Shown here: one piece after another, positions 11,361 through 22,904 of the stretch
How the letters are laid out: each line of letters opens with the position of its first letter
Numbering within the stretch: position 1 is the stretch's first letter
Source: Stomoxys calcitrans
Lineage: Eukaryota > Arthropoda > Insecta > Diptera > Muscidae
Reading direction: 5' to 3'
Length of the DNA stretch: 64,000 nt
Assembly (NCBI RefSeq): GCF_963082655.1
Contig: NC_081553.1
Span: forward strand, 227,491,827 to 227,555,826
Notes under the pieces: model-generated
Told to the model about the DNA's origin: nothing
The model's input: the letters and a program-made list of their open reading frames with translations, nothing else
Databases searched by the model: none
Translations under genes and position numbers: made by a program

Positions 11361-11640
11361 AAGTTTGATAAAATTTTGGAAAATGGATAGGGGCCGTTGC
11401 ATATATGTTGGAGGTCATAACAAAAGTTGTTTTGCAGAAGTTCACCCAAATCAGACAAGAACTGCGACATCTGAAGGGCTCAAGAAGTCAAGATCCGGGA
11501 TCGGTTTATATGAGAGTTATTGTGTAAAATTTCAGCCAAATCGGATAAGAATTGAGCTCTCTAGAGAGAATTGCGCCCTATAGAGGATCAAAAAATCTTA
11601 TCGGGAGATCGGTTTTTATGAGATCTATAACATGTTTTTA
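11361..11640 (-). repeat. DINE-like monomers, truncated
   Basis: About two monomers in reverse ('ggtcataacaaaa', 'tcggtttatatgagagtta', 'aattgcgccctatagagg'). They end abruptly at the SINE head at 11641. Neither terminus is present. Confidence 0.65.
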
Positions 11641-11865
11641 GGAGGCCACCGTAGCGCAGAGGTTAGCATGTCCGCCTATGATGCTGAACGCCTGGGTTCG
11701 AATCCTGGCGAGACCATCAGAAAATAACTTTCAGCGGTGGTTTTCCCCTCCTAATGCTGGCGACATTTGTGAGGTACTATGCCATGTAAAACTTCTCTCC
11801 AAAGAGCCCCTGTTCCTTAGTGGAATGTTCATGGGCAAAATTTGCAAAAATTTGCAATTTGCATA
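11641..11865 (+). mobile_element. tRNA-derived SINE, internally deleted copy
   Basis: The head is tRNA-like. An A-box TAGCGCAGAGG lies at 11652-11662 and an exact B-box GGTTCGAATCC at 11695-11705, the internal RNA polymerase III promoter arrangement. The body 'cctcctaatgctggcgacat' and 'ctctccaaagag' follows, then jumps directly to the 3' part 'cccctgttccttagtggaat', so about 100 bp of the central core is missing. The 3' end is the 'gggcaaaatttgca' motif. Confidence 0.85.
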
Positions 11866-11929
11866 TCATGACAGGCTTGGGAATGTTTTAGGGGATGGGG
11901 CTGCCACTCTGTAAGTTGGCCTTGAAAAT

Positions 11930-12770
11930 ATATATCGGATTCATGTTCTACTATGAAAACCCTCTTATTTGAGCCTCATATTGCAATAGTCAGAAAATAC
12001 TTCCTATTTGGGTGGTGTTGTGGGGGTGGGGTAACCCCATAGACACTTTTCCCGAATATTGATATCAGATTCGTGCTTTACTCCCAAAGACCTTTCATTT
12101 GAGCCCCATTTTGCTATAGTCGTAAATTTGTCCCCTTTGGGGAAGGTTTTTGGGGAGAGGCGGCCCCCTAAACACTTGCACCCATATTTGGATATCAGAT
12201 TCGAATTCTACACTAAAATACCTTTTATTTAAGCCCCATATTCCCATGGTCAGTAAATAAGTCCTATTTGGGGGGTATTTTGGGAAGAGGTGGACCCCCA
12301 GAAACGTGGTCCCACATTTGGATATCACATTCGTATTCTACTCGCAAATAACTTTCATTTGAGTTCCATATTGCCATGGTCGATAAATATGTCAAATTTA
12401 GGGGTGTTTTGGGGCTTGGGGTGGTCCCCCTAACACATGGTCCGACAATTGGATATCAGATAATTTTTCTAATCTTAATTACCTATCATTTGAGTCCCAT
12501 ATTGTCGTGATTGGTCTAAGTATATGTTCGGTAGGTTTTAGGGTGGGGCGGCCCCCCTAGGTACCCCATCCGAAATTTGGATACCAAATTGTTATTTTTA
12601 GGGTTCTATATGAGAGCACACAAAATTTCGCTTAAATCGCACCAAACATCTCCGAGATCTGGTGTTTCTAAAAATTTGGGTAAGGGGGAGGGTCCGCTCC
12701 CCCTTCAGATATCAAAAAATGTAGTACCCTATTTTCACCACGGGATCATTATGCACCATATGTGAAAATT
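11930..12770 (+). repeat. Second-family GC-rich tandem array
   Basis: About five units of about 140-165 bp, marked by 'tttggatatcagattcg', 'tttcatttgagccccatatt' and 'ggggtgttttgggg...ggcccccc'. The last part switches to 'gagggtccgctcccccttcagatatcaaaaa' and 'aaaatttcaagaaaatcggttcagcc', which also closes the arrays at 43330 and 44770. No coding frame is supported. Confidence 0.75.
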
Positions 12771-12774
12771 TCAA

Positions 12775-12970
12775 GAAAATCGGTTCAGCCGGTTCAGAAT
12801 ATTTCGACGAGTTACAAAGAGAATGACAAAATTAGTATACCCCCATCCTATGGTGGAGGGTATAAACTTGAGCTTAAACTTAAGGCGAACAACACTCATT
12901 ACAATGTGAGAAGTTTTTCCCTGCTCCTGAGTCAAATTTTCATGGTAAATTTGCAATTTGCAATGATATT
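12775..12970. repeat. DINE left-end fragment (minus) joined to SINE tail (plus)
   Basis: 12795-12861 holds a reverse left end ('gaatatttcgacgagttac', 'atacccccatcctatggtgg' hairpin). 12862-12970 then reads as the degenerate 3' part of the SINE family ('cttgagcttaaactt', 'atgtgagaagttt', 'aatttgcaatttgc'). Confidence 0.55.
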
Positions 12971-14040
12971 ACGTTGAAATCCATAAAATTATCTGCTACC
13001 GAAAATTATATTCACTTTATTTCTCCAGGCATTTGAAGCCTTTCTCACTCTTAGGGGCCAACAAGAAGCTATTTTGGCCAATACATAGAAATACCTTTCA
13101 ATTGCAGCAGTACAACTGCAGCTTTGGTAAACGGAAGTGGTTGCCTCTGAGCCACACCACATAGCCATAATGTCAAAACCAATATGCGTTGGCCTTTAGA
13201 TCTCTGGGCTTGCCAGTTAGCTAAATTGGCCAAAAAAAAACACCGCTTGGGATTTACCAAATATGCAACTCCATTCTAACTGCTAGCAACACTATTTAAC
13301 GTTATGGCTTTTTGTCGGTTTCATTGTTACCTGGGGGGTTCTGTTTTTCTGGTTTTTGTTTCGTGCATTTGTTGCTGGCCACATGACCACAGGAGGATGT
13401 TATTAATGAGGGGAAAAAATGATAAAATTTATGGTTTGTGCCACGCCATGCCACACCAGCAACGACAACGGCGACGGCATTACACCAACTCGCCTTGGCT
13501 TGGCATGCCGTAATCATATAATCATTGGGGGCAACTGCGTCGCCTCCACCACATTTTTCAATGGACCAAAACTCCAAGAAAATGCCATTTACATGCATTG
13601 CGATGTGTGTTGGTGCCAGTGAAGGCCTTCGCGTGGGAATTCCTTAACATGTTGTTGGAGGAGGTGTAACTTTTTCGTTTTTGCTTAAAACAAATAAACA
13701 TTTTTTTTTTTAATTTTCTCTTTTCAAAGTGGGCAGCATACATTGGCCAGCATGATTAAGATTCCTATATAAATTTTACCAAAGCCTGCACAAGCTTCCA
13801 TGAGTGTTCGCTTCAAAAATAGCCAATTGGTCAATATTGCCAATTGTTTTTTGTGGTATTTTGCCAATTAAAAAATATGCATTAATTTCCATTGGTTTTT
13901 GTTCCTCTGCCTGAAGATTTGAAAAATTTATTTGTTCATCATATTTAGCGTTGCTTAAAGATGCCAATGGTGTGGATGAGGTCATTTAAATTTTAAACAA
14001 AGAGAAAGATAAAGACTCTGGGCCAAAGAAAGCTTTTGTG
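12971..14040. other. Spacer, no gene seen
   Basis: Moderately unique DNA; overlapping open frames on both strands at 13302-13622 have no domain features or convincing splice context. A poly-T run lies at about 13700-13712. Confidence 0.5.
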
Positions 14041-14310
14041 ACATTCCTAGGGTACCCTAGTTTGGATTTCGCATCATGGTTTGCCATTGCGATGCTGCTT
14101 CAACGGGACAGGGAATGCTTAAATCAACCAATCGGGTCATTTGAGGGGAGTATGCTGTTGCCATCTGTTGCATTCGCTGTTTACCGAAGTCCATGGTTTG
14201 CCATTGCAATGCTGCTTCAACGGGACAGGGAGTGCTTAATTCAAGCAATCGGGTCATTCGAGGTCAGTATGCCATTGCCATCTGTTGCGTCCGCTGTTTT
14301 CCGAAGTCAA
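14041..14310 (-). mobile_element. LINE fragment with 119-bp tandem duplication
   Basis: Two near-identical segments start at about 14080 and 14199 ('tttgccattgcgatgctgct' and 'tttgccattgcaatgctgct'). In minus translation each gives DFGKQRMQQMATAYSPQ/MTRL-type sequence. This resembles the stretch after the endonuclease domain in the fragment at 39990-40405 (DFEKLQTQQMERTYSTRMT). I read it as a decayed linker of the same non-LTR family, tandemly duplicated. Confidence 0.5.
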
Positions 14311-14565
14311 GTTCATTATTCAGAAAAAATTTTCAACGCTGGTTTTCCCCTCCTAATGCTGGCAACATTTCTGAGGTACTATGCCATGTAAAACTTCTCT
14401 CCAAAGAGGTGTCGCACTGCGGCACGCCGTTCGGACTCGGCTATAAAAAGGAGGCCCCTTATCATTAAGCTTAAAATTTGAATCGGACTGCACTCATTGA
14501 TATGTGAGAAGTTTGCCCCTGTTCCTTAGCGGAATATTTATGGTCAAAAATTTGCAATTTTGCAA
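14311..14565 (+). mobile_element. SINE copy, head missing
   Basis: It starts at 'cagaaaaaattttcaacgct', so the tRNA-like promoter is lost. The body, the core 'gttcggactcggctataaa', 'ggaggccccttatcatt' and the 3' part to 'caaaaatttgcaa' are intact. Confidence 0.85.
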
Positions 14566-14599
14566 ATTGAAATAAATAACTAAAGCTGAATTTTTTTTT

Positions 14600-15420
14600 T
14601 TTTTACCCTCCACCATTGGTCATTCTGTTCGTAACTCCTCGAAATATTCCTCTAAGACCCCATAAAGTAATGGGTTGCCCAAAAAGTAATTGCGGATTTT
14701 TCATATAGTCGGCGTTGAGAAATTTTTTCACAGCTTGTGACTCTGTAATTGCATTCTTTCTTCTGTCAGTTATCAGTTGTTACTTTTAGCTTGCTTTAGA
14801 AAAAAAGTGTAAAAAAAGTATATCTGATTAAAGTTCATTCTAAGTTTTATTAAAAATGCATTTACTTTCTTTTAAAAAATCCGCAATTACTTTTTGGGCA
14901 ATCATGATCGTCTTGACATTTTAATCGATCAAGCCACGTCCGTCCGCCTGTCTGTCGAAAGCACGCCAACTTTCGAAGGAGTAAAGCTAGCCGCTTGAAA
15001 TTTTGCACAAGCACTTCTTATTAGTGTAGGTCGGTTGGGATTGTAAATGAGTTATATCGGTCCATGTTTTGATATAGCTGCCATATAAACCGATCTTGAC
15101 TTCTTGAAACACTAGAGAGCAAAATTTTTATCCGATTTGGCTGAAATTTTGCATGAGGTATTTTACTATGATTTCCAACAACTGTGCTGAGTCTGGTTGA
15201 AATAGCTCCATAACCTGATATAGCTGCATATAAACCGATCTCGGGTCTTGACTTCTTGAGCGTCTAGAGGGCACAATTCCTATCCGATTTGGCTGAAATT
15301 TTGTAAGACGTGTTTTGTTGAGACTTCCAACAACTGTTTTAAAAATGGTTCAAATCGGTCCATAACCTGATATAGCTGCCTTATAAAGCAATCTGGGATC
15401 TTAACTTCTTGTTTTCTAAT
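14600..15420 (+). repeat. DINE-like element with MITE insertion
   Basis: The left end ('taccctccaccattggtcatt', 'gaaatattcctctaagacccc') is interrupted at 14671 by a MITE. It resumes at 14903 ('catgatcgtcttgacatttt', microsatellite, 'ttcgaaggagtaaagctagc'). Two to three central monomers follow, ending where a reversed SINE head begins. No right terminus is present. Confidence 0.7.
14671..14902 (-). mobile_element. Mariner-type MITE, copy 3
   Basis: Same family as copy 1 but inverted. The left terminus TGGGTTGCCCAAAAAGTAAT is intact; the right terminus stops at 'tttttgggcaat', so the last few bases are lost or mutated. It is inserted in a DINE-like left end. Confidence 0.85.
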
Positions 15421-15487
15421 GTTCTCGCCTGGATTGGAACCCAGAGGTTCAGTGTCATAGGCGGTTATGTTAACCTCTGCTCTAATT
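15421..15487 (-). mobile_element. SINE tRNA-like head, isolated
   Basis: The reverse complement reads as the SINE promoter region: an A-box-like 'agaggttaacat' and a decayed B-box 'ggttccaatcc', with 'gcctatgacactgaac' between. The body is absent. Confidence 0.6.
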
Positions 15488-15634
15488 TTGCGATGAAATT
15501 CTCTTTCTATGCTTTCTATGCGGTAAAGTTATGTCTGCACCTCCAATATCAAGTCATCTTATAAACAAATCCCCTAAAGATGCCACTTGAAACAAAAGTT
15601 AGCTTTTTCGACAATTACTGCAACTTTAGCTTTT

Positions 15635-16618
15635 TATACCCACCACCATAGGATGGGGTGGTGGGTATAATATATTCTGATTCGATCTAGCCATGTCCGT
15701 CTGTCGAAATCACGATAACGGTCGAACGCGTAAATCTAGCCGCTTGAAATTAAGCACAGATACTGAATATTGATATAGGTTGTTGGGGATTGCAAATGGA
15801 CCATATCGGTTCAGATTTGAATATAGCTGAATATAGAGCCCCTGGAAGCCACAATTTTCTTTCGATTTGGCTGAAATTATGCATGTAGCGTTCTGTTATG
15901 TCTTTCAAAAGCTGTGCCAAGTACCGTCTAAATCGGTCTATAACCTGATATAGCTCCCATAGAAATCGATTTCCCGATTCGACTTCTTGAGCCCCTGGAA
16001 GTCGCAATTTTTGTCCGATTTGGCTGAAATCTTGCACATAATGTTCTGTTATGACTTCCAACAACTGTGCCAAGTACGGTCCAAATCGGTCTATATTCTG
16101 ATATAGCTCCTATATAAACCGATCTCCCGATTTGATTTCTTGAGCCGCTGGAAGCCGCAATTTTCGTCCGATTTAGCTAAAATTTTGCACATGGGGTTCT
16201 TTTATGATTTCCAACAACTGTGTTAAGTAAAGTTCAAATCGGTCTATAACCTGGTATAGCTTCCATATATACCGATCTCCCGATTTGAATTCTTGAGCAC
16301 TTACAAGCCTCAATTTTAGTCCGATTTGCTGAAACTTTTGCATGAGGTGTTCTGTTACGACTTCCAACAACTGTGTCAAGTACGGTCCAAATCAGTCTAT
16401 AACCTGATATTGCTCTCATGTAAACTGGTCTCTCGATTATCCTTGTTCGATTCCCAGAAGCCTTAACTTTTGATGATTTGACCGGTTTGGTATGTAGAAA
16501 TAAATTTTAGCAGAATCAATGGTGGTAGGTTCCCAAGATTCGGCCCGGCCGAACATGTGATATGTTCGGCTGGACATTTGTTATATTCGGCCGAACATGT
16601 GCTATCTTTTACTTGTTT
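15635..16618 (+). repeat. Complete short DINE-like element with tripled terminal palindrome
   Basis: It starts with a perfect 13-bp-arm hairpin (TATACCCACCACC at 15635-15647, complement at 15657-15669). A short left end follows ('gattcgatctagccatgtcc', 'gtctgtcg'), then about four to five monomers with 'tcccgatttgacttcttgag'-type anchors. The right end has TTCGGCCCGGCCGAA at 16539-16553, then TTCGGCTGGAC near 16564 and TTCGGCCGAA near 16586, before 'cttttacttgttt'. Other copies have only one palindrome. Confidence 0.8.
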
Positions 16619-18216
16619 ACAATTCATTTTGAAATTGGAATATTTCAAATTTGTTTCCTTCATTGCATTTTTTTTTTGCGGCAGTAACTTTCATAAACCT
16701 CCTTTTCTAGGCCATACTTAATACCATTCAAGAAAATGTTTACGCGTTCTTACGAAATGATGGCAGAATATTATGGGTCATGCAGCCATAAAACTTGTTT
16801 GTTTAAAAGAATGCTTAATCCCATATTCCATATTTTCCACCCACTCATCCAATTTGTGGCTGCTTGTCGGCAAGTAAGTGGGTAGTAGTGGCGGATATGA
16901 ATAGTTGCACATTCCCATCCATATAGGCCATCCACCATAAAAACTGGCAAATATATTTTAAAGAAAAAAAAAAAAAAGATTAAATAAATTGCAATAGTTG
17001 CTCTGATATGGTGTGAATGGGGGCTGCTGTTCATTCCTCCTTACAAAAACTTTCAAATTGAAAACGCCTACAACATCATCATGGTGATGTCAAATGATTT
17101 CATAGAACTACTACTAAAAACCATTTGAACAATAAATTCTTGAGTTATTTTCCATTCCAAAAAAAAAAAAAAAACCTAGCAGAATGGATAAAGAGGCGAG
17201 ATGTCAAAGCATTGTGAAGCAAACAACAACAACAACAAAAAAGAAATCAATAAAAATTTAATTCTGTTTTATTGAAAGCCTTTCAATGTTTAGGCAGGGC
17301 TTTAGTTTTTGTTTGCCTTTCAAATTGACATGAAAATGAAAAAGTTTTTCAGCGACGAGTTTTTTTGTATTTTCATTTTAGACCAAAAGAGAAGTAGCAC
17401 AGCGAGAGTTATACAATGTCCTGTTTGCGTAACTAATTGCCATACTCTGTGGAGAAAAAAACAGAAAGATATTTGCTTTTACTTTTTCCACAATAGGGCT
17501 TAAAAGGGAAACGGAAATAGAATAGAATAGCACTCCCCAGTCTCCGTAGAGTAGGCAGCAAAACTGTATAAAAGAACCTAAGGCAACGAAAAACAAAAAT
17601 TTTAATGGATTTGTGCATGAAAACGAATGTGCGTCATGCAACAATGACAATAGCAGCGTCGTCAGCTATGGCTGTAGCTGCTACATCACCATTATTGCAG
17701 CAAATGGCAAATGACAATAACATTGCCACTTAAATGACATTCATGCGAAATTGTGCTGTCCGTCCGTCTATTGTTGGGTCTTCCGTTGCCCAAATTACGC
17801 CCATGACGTTGAGAAACTGCATCTATGCATGTCATAGCTGCCATGTAGGCAGCATGGTAGCAACTTTGCACATATGTATGTGGGTATACGCGTACCCGGT
17901 TGCCGTAGTCGTCTGCTGTGGCAGTAGCAACACAAATAATAATAATGTCACTTGGGCCAAACAAAAAGTTCATTGAAAGTATAGAAAAAATAACAAATTA
18001 TTGTGGGAAAAATTTCCCCAAGAAAATGTTACACAACAATGTTGGTGGAGTAGAGTTGCAAAACCTGAAAGCAAATCAGGCAGACATACAAATGGGCAAG
18101 AAAATCTACCTACAACCATTTCTGAAAAGAATTTGAAACGCAAACTCAGATATGCATTTCAAAACGCAGGACGTGTTTTACAATAAGGTCGAAATAAAGG
18201 CAGATGATGATGATAA
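16619..18216. other. Spacer, no gene seen
   Basis: Unique-looking, with A/T homopolymers (about 16668, 16965, 17159) and a short (CAA)n run at about 17222-17238. The frames at 17309-17503 and 17692-17976 have no recognisable features. Confidence 0.5.
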
Positions 18217-20090
18217 GGTTGTTGTTGTAGCAATGTGTTGTGTTCTTTCTTTTGTCAGCTTGATTCTATTTAGCATCCAGATCCAGGTACTCTACGACTA
18301 AGATTCGGTGCGTCCAGAGGGATCTGGGTCTGGCCGAGTGGGTCTGGCAGGACATTTGAACAGGAGACGTGTGTCTTGTGGTTCCTGGCCACACATCCTG
18401 CACGTTGACATCAACTCTTGCTCTGTAGGAGTTGAGACGGCTGCATTTGCCGAACCGTAATTAAGTCAGAACTTCTCTGGTTTGCCGGGCGAGGTAGGTA
18501 TTCAACGCATCTGCTACCGTATCTGCATTAATGTTGTCTAGACCCGGTTCATATGCCGCTTGTTCTCTCTTGTAGCACTGAACCTTACGCTCTGGATCCT
18601 GTAGATCCACCCTAAGGCTTCTGGGCATTGGTTACTTATCCACAAGAGGATGATTTGGATGGTCTCTGTGATGACAGCCCAGAAGGAATTGCTTAGACAG
18701 CATGGAGTTATGTCTTCGCACTGGTAGGATCTTTGTCTCCTGATGGAGGTGGTCCATATGAGAACTGAGGAGACAGCCCGTCGCAGTTCGGAGGGCGGCA
18801 TTCTGACAGATCTGAATATTATTCCACTGCGTGTCACAAAGTTGACGAGACCACACTGGTGCTGCATAACTTACCACAGACCGGCCAATTGCTTTGTAGA
18901 TGGTCAACAAGGTTTCTTTGTCAGCAACCCAAGGGCTGCTGACTTGAGAGCATTGTGTCTACTTTTGATTTTATCGTAAATTGCTGTGGCATATGGGAAG
19001 AATGTATAAGAGCTGTCAAATGTGACTATTTTGAGATACTTGATCTGTCCGTATCATTTCTCCACCGACTCTCACATTCACCTCCGTATTCATCTCACTC
19101 GTATTTGTAGTGAACAATAAGGCGGCAGATATCTTCAGATCTCTTGCAACGAAATATGATGCAAGTTCGTTGTGGTAGACTTTAGACCTATCGCAGATAT
19201 CATCAATGGTTGGGGGGCCTGATGCCATGATCGTTCAATCGTCCGCCTTGGGAAATTCCCTGTTTCACTCGACGGTGCTTCCACTTCTTATCCCTAAATT
19301 CCACCAATGACTGGCAACCATACAGATATTTTGTTACCCAGCATTTCAGGCCTGTATGGAAAAACGTATTGGCAATGTCCTCAAATAGTTTGGCATGGCA
19401 TGTCAAATGCCTTCGATAGGTCCAGTGATACGAGGACCGTCCTATCACATGGCCAGGGTTAATTGTGTGCGGTGATGGTATGCAAAGCAGTTGTTGCAAT
19501 ATGCAGTCTTCAAAATACATGCTGATGCCCGGCAAATGGAAATTCTCCAACGAGGCTCGAGTGGTGTAGTGCCCTAAGCGTCTTGGCTATGGGTGAAAGA
19601 AGGGAATTCAGTTTGTACGACTCCTCAAACTCGGCTCTTTTCGAGGCTTCAGTAGCGGTATCACTCTGCCCATCTTCCAGACCTCGGGTACTAAGAGTGG
19701 TCAAACACAGGTTGAGGACTCAACCAACTCCAGGTTGGTCCAGCTTCTTCAGCATAAGTGTAGATATTCCGTTGAGGCCCAACGCGTTGGATTATTTCGC
19801 GCAACGGATAACATTCGTAACTTCGTCTACGGTAAGCTGGGATGGATGCCCATCGGCTCGGACACCACGGATACGACGGATGGCTCTCCTCTTAGCCCTG
19901 TCACTTTAGGGATGCACAATAAATTGGCGTATCTCTTCAGATCAGCCGCAGTTACGTTGCCAAAAGTGACTAAGGCCTTGTCATCCCGCCTACCGGGGTT
20001 CGAGAGTGACTTAACAGTAGACCACAGCTTACCTAAACCAGTGCTCCAAGTGTTCCAGCCACAAATTCCGCTTAAGTTCGTTAACTAATC
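18217..20090 (-). mobile_element. LINE relic with reverse transcriptase segments
   Basis: Read on minus from 20090 down, translation in shifting frames gives recognisable non-LTR reverse transcriptase pieces in order. NSLLSPIAKTLRALHHSSLVGEFPFAGHQH (19510-19704, the palm/fingers region) comes first in shortened form; then HAKLFEDIANTFFHTGLK and RRVKQGISQGG (19203-19550, the conserved 'QG..QGG' motif); then YKAIGRSVVSYAAPVW and QNAALRTATGCLL (18632-18910, the thumb and connection that follow the catalytic domain). The YADD-box region is too decayed to place. Frames change several times and stops are common, so it is dead. The 3' end approaches 'ttgttgttgtagca' (18217), in minus a CAACAACAA-type tail. 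The clade is probably in the jockey/I/LOA group, by inference. Confidence 0.8.
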
Positions 20091-21470
20091 TAAGTCTAAG
20101 ACTACCTAAGGAAAGTCTAAGACTTCCTAAGGAAAGTCTAAGACTTCCTAAGGAAAGTCTAAGACTTCCTATGGAAAGGAAACTCTACAAATTCCTATGA
20201 AATACAACTACCTTAGGAAAATCTACGGCTTCCAAAGGCAAGTCTACGACTTCCTTAGAAAGTCTACGACTTCCTTAGAAAGTCTACGACGTCCTTAGAA
20301 AGTCTACGACTTCCTTAGAAAGTCTACGACTTCCTTAGAAAGTCTACGACTTCCTTAGAAAGTCTACGACTTCCTAAGGAAAGTCTACATTTTCGTAACG
20401 AAAGTCTTCGACATTCTAAGGAAAGTCTACGACATTCTAAGGAAAATCTACGACTATCTAAGGAATGTATACTAATTCCTAAGGAAAATCAAAGACTTTC
20501 TAAGGGAAATCTACGATGCTTAAGAAAGGTTTATGACTTACTAATGAAAGTCTACAACTTCCTAATGAAAGTCTACGACTTTCTGACGAAAGTCTACGAC
20601 TTCCTACTGAAAGTCTACGACCTCCTGAGGGAAATCTACTACTTCTAGAGGATAGGAAGTCGTTGATTCCTACGAAAAGTCCACGACTTCCTAAGGAAAG
20701 TCTACGACTTCCTAAGGAAAGTCTACGACTTCCTAAGGAAAGTCTACGACTTCCTAAGGAAAGTCTACGACTTCCTAAGGAAAGTCTACGACTTCCTAAG
20801 GAAAGTCTACGACTTCCTAAGGAAAGTCTACGACTTCCTAAGGAAAGTCTACGACTTCCTAAGGAAAGTCTTCGACTTCCTAAGGAAAGTCTACGACTTC
20901 CTAAGGAAAGTCTACGACTTCCTAAGGAAAGTCTACGACTTCCTAAGGAAAGTCTACGACTTCCTAAGGAAAGTCTACGACTTCCTAAGGAAAGTCTACG
21001 ACTTCCTAAGGAAAATCTACGACTTCCTAAGGAAAGTCTACGACCTCCTAAGGAAAGTCTACGACCTCCTAAGGAAAGTCTACGACTTACTAAGGAAAGT
21101 CTACGACTTACTAAGGAAAGTCTACGACTTCCTAAGGAAAGTCTACGACTTCCTAAGGAAAGTCTACGACTTCCTAAGGAAAGTCTACGACTTCCTAAGG
21201 AAAGTTTACGACTTAAGGAAAGTCTACGACTTCTTAAGGAAAGTCTACGACTTCCTAAGGAAGGTCTAAGACTTCCTAAGGAAAGTTTACGACTTCCTAA
21301 GGAAGGTCTACGACTTCCTAAGGAAAGTCTAAGACTTCCTAAGGACTGGCAAAGGAAAGTCTACGACTTGCTAAGCACAATTTACGACTTGCTTGGAATG
21401 TCTACGACGTGCTAAGTCGACGACTTCGAAATCTATGACTTTATAGGCTAAGTCTTCGACTTCCTCACGA
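20091..21470. repeat. Minisatellite, 20-21-bp self-complementary unit, about 63 copies
   Basis: The dominant unit is the sum of two near-palindromes: AAGTC-TAC-GACTT and TCCT-A-AGGA. From about 20240 to 20370 a 20-bp variant with 'ttccttagaa' prevails; from about 20660 a homogeneous 21-bp form runs to 21350, with decayed copies on both flanks. Because 21 is divisible by three, one plus frame (20663-21415) stays open for 250 codons as SLRLPKE heptads. I do not regard that as a gene: no promoter, domain or splice context is seen. Confidence 0.95.
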
Positions 21471-22701
21471 CAGTCTTCGTTTAGGATTTTTTTTGCTATT
21501 TTCGCAATTTTTTTATTAGGCCCTCTGTAACTTCCACCATTAGCTTTTCCAGAAATATTGAACAAACTTTTGTATCCAGAAAATTGTTGAATTTCTAATG
21601 AGTTTTTGTGTTTTGAAAAGTTTTATAAATATTGTCATCTTTAGGTAAATAATGTGTTTTTTCTCCCCTGTTGCAAGGCAGAACATGTTTTACTTGCCTT
21701 TTCTTGAGAAACACTGCCCATACCTACCGACACCATACTTACGAAAGGATTGAAAACAAAAATGTAATCTTATGCAACTCTTGCAAGAATGCGTCCTCAA
21801 CAGCTGTCCGTCCTTCCGTCCATCACATAAAAAAACTTTGACTGCAAGCGAATGGAATGAAGACAATGCGTCAGCTATTCATGCAAAGCATTTGTCTATT
21901 GTCATTGTCACTGCTTCAGCAGTAATTTCCATGCTTTTTTTGTGCTCTTATTTTCTTCCAACTTGAGCAATTACTTCATCCATCCTCACAGCCTTCAGTC
22001 GTCACTCCACCATGAGAAATTGCACAATTTCACAAGAAACGAAGAAAGTTTCTTTTTATGTACGTCGACATGACGGCGGAGCAAACAAACAGACCAGAAG
22101 CCTTTCCCTCTGCTTGTGCCTCGACCAACCGCCAGCCATGACCATGCAATGACTGCCATCAACATCATCCACATAGGGTATCGTCCGTCGTCTAGTTTTG
22201 GTTGCATCATGGTTATGGCTTCCTTTGCATTCGCAATGCCACAACAGAGAGAAACCGCATGTGGCGTTATTTGGATAAGAAGAAACAAACAAAAAAGAAA
22301 GAAACCAATGTTTTCTTTGCAAATGACGTCGACGGGGTTGCTCAAAGCTCTGGATGGATGATGATGATGCCTGAACGAAAAGCAAAAGGAAAAAGAGATT
22401 TATTTACATGGACTAGAAATAACAAGCCATTGCATTTTAATGCCCTGCTAAGACGTCTGAGTGTGGTTTTTCAACAGTGACACTTTTATCCAATCATGTC
22501 ATATTCAGAAACTAAGTTTTTGCGTCAATGCCTCCTATGTGCGCAAAGAGGGAAAGTGCACAAGCAATGTTTATTTTAATAAATGAGAAGTTGTTTTACA
22601 AAGAAAAGGCTAGGCCAGCAAAGAATACCCCCAGAGGCGTTAATACTTCACCAACAATTGTCTGAGGCCACAGGCGGATTTGGGGGCCACTGCTTACTCA
22701 C
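21471..22701. other. Unique spacer next to the candidate exon
   Basis: Mostly unique DNA. If 22702-22863 is a real exon on minus, this would be the start of its downstream intron. Overlapping frames at 21995-22385 (minus) and 22116-22480 (plus) show no domain features. Confidence 0.45.
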
Positions 22702-22863
22702 CGAAGGCAATTGTTCGAAATGAAAAACCTCTTCCTTAAGAGAAGTGCCCAGTGCTTTGCTAAGGATTGTCAACCACTGCTTAGGAAAACTGCAACTGGC
22801 ATCCTTCAGATAGAGTTGGATTTCATTGTTGAATTCTGTCTTCAACATAAATCGGTGGAAACT
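22702..22863 (-). CDS. Candidate internal exon of an unidentified gene
   Basis: Read on minus, a splice-acceptor-like sequence (ATTTTACTCACAG, ending at 22864) is followed by 162 bases open in one frame. It ends at 22702 directly before a strong donor-like GTGAGT (22701-22696). The length is 54 codons, phase 0 at both ends. The peptide starts SFHRFMLKTEFNNEIQLYLK, continues with DASCSFPKQWLTILSKALG and ends EVFHFEQLPS. The segment is visibly richer in G+C than its flanks and its composition is balanced, unlike the lysine/phenylalanine-rich random frames elsewhere. I do not recognise the family. The frame runs on past the donor to a TGA about 50 bases later, so a short unspliced reading cannot be excluded. 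No neighbouring exon was found; the next DNA on either side is minisatellite. Confidence 0.4.
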
Positions 22864-22904
22864 CTGTGAGTAAAATTTTATTCAGCCCGGTATGAATTAA
22901 AAAC

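Noticed and set aside
11641..11715. Functional tRNA gene
   Set aside because: The A- and B-boxes are good, but the cloverleaf is poor and the head continues into a SINE body shared by several copies.
20663..21415. 250-codon open frame of SLRLPKE heptads as a repetitive-protein gene
   Set aside because: The frame is open only because the 21-bp unit is a multiple of three and stop-free. Flanking diverged units break it, and there is no start or splice context.
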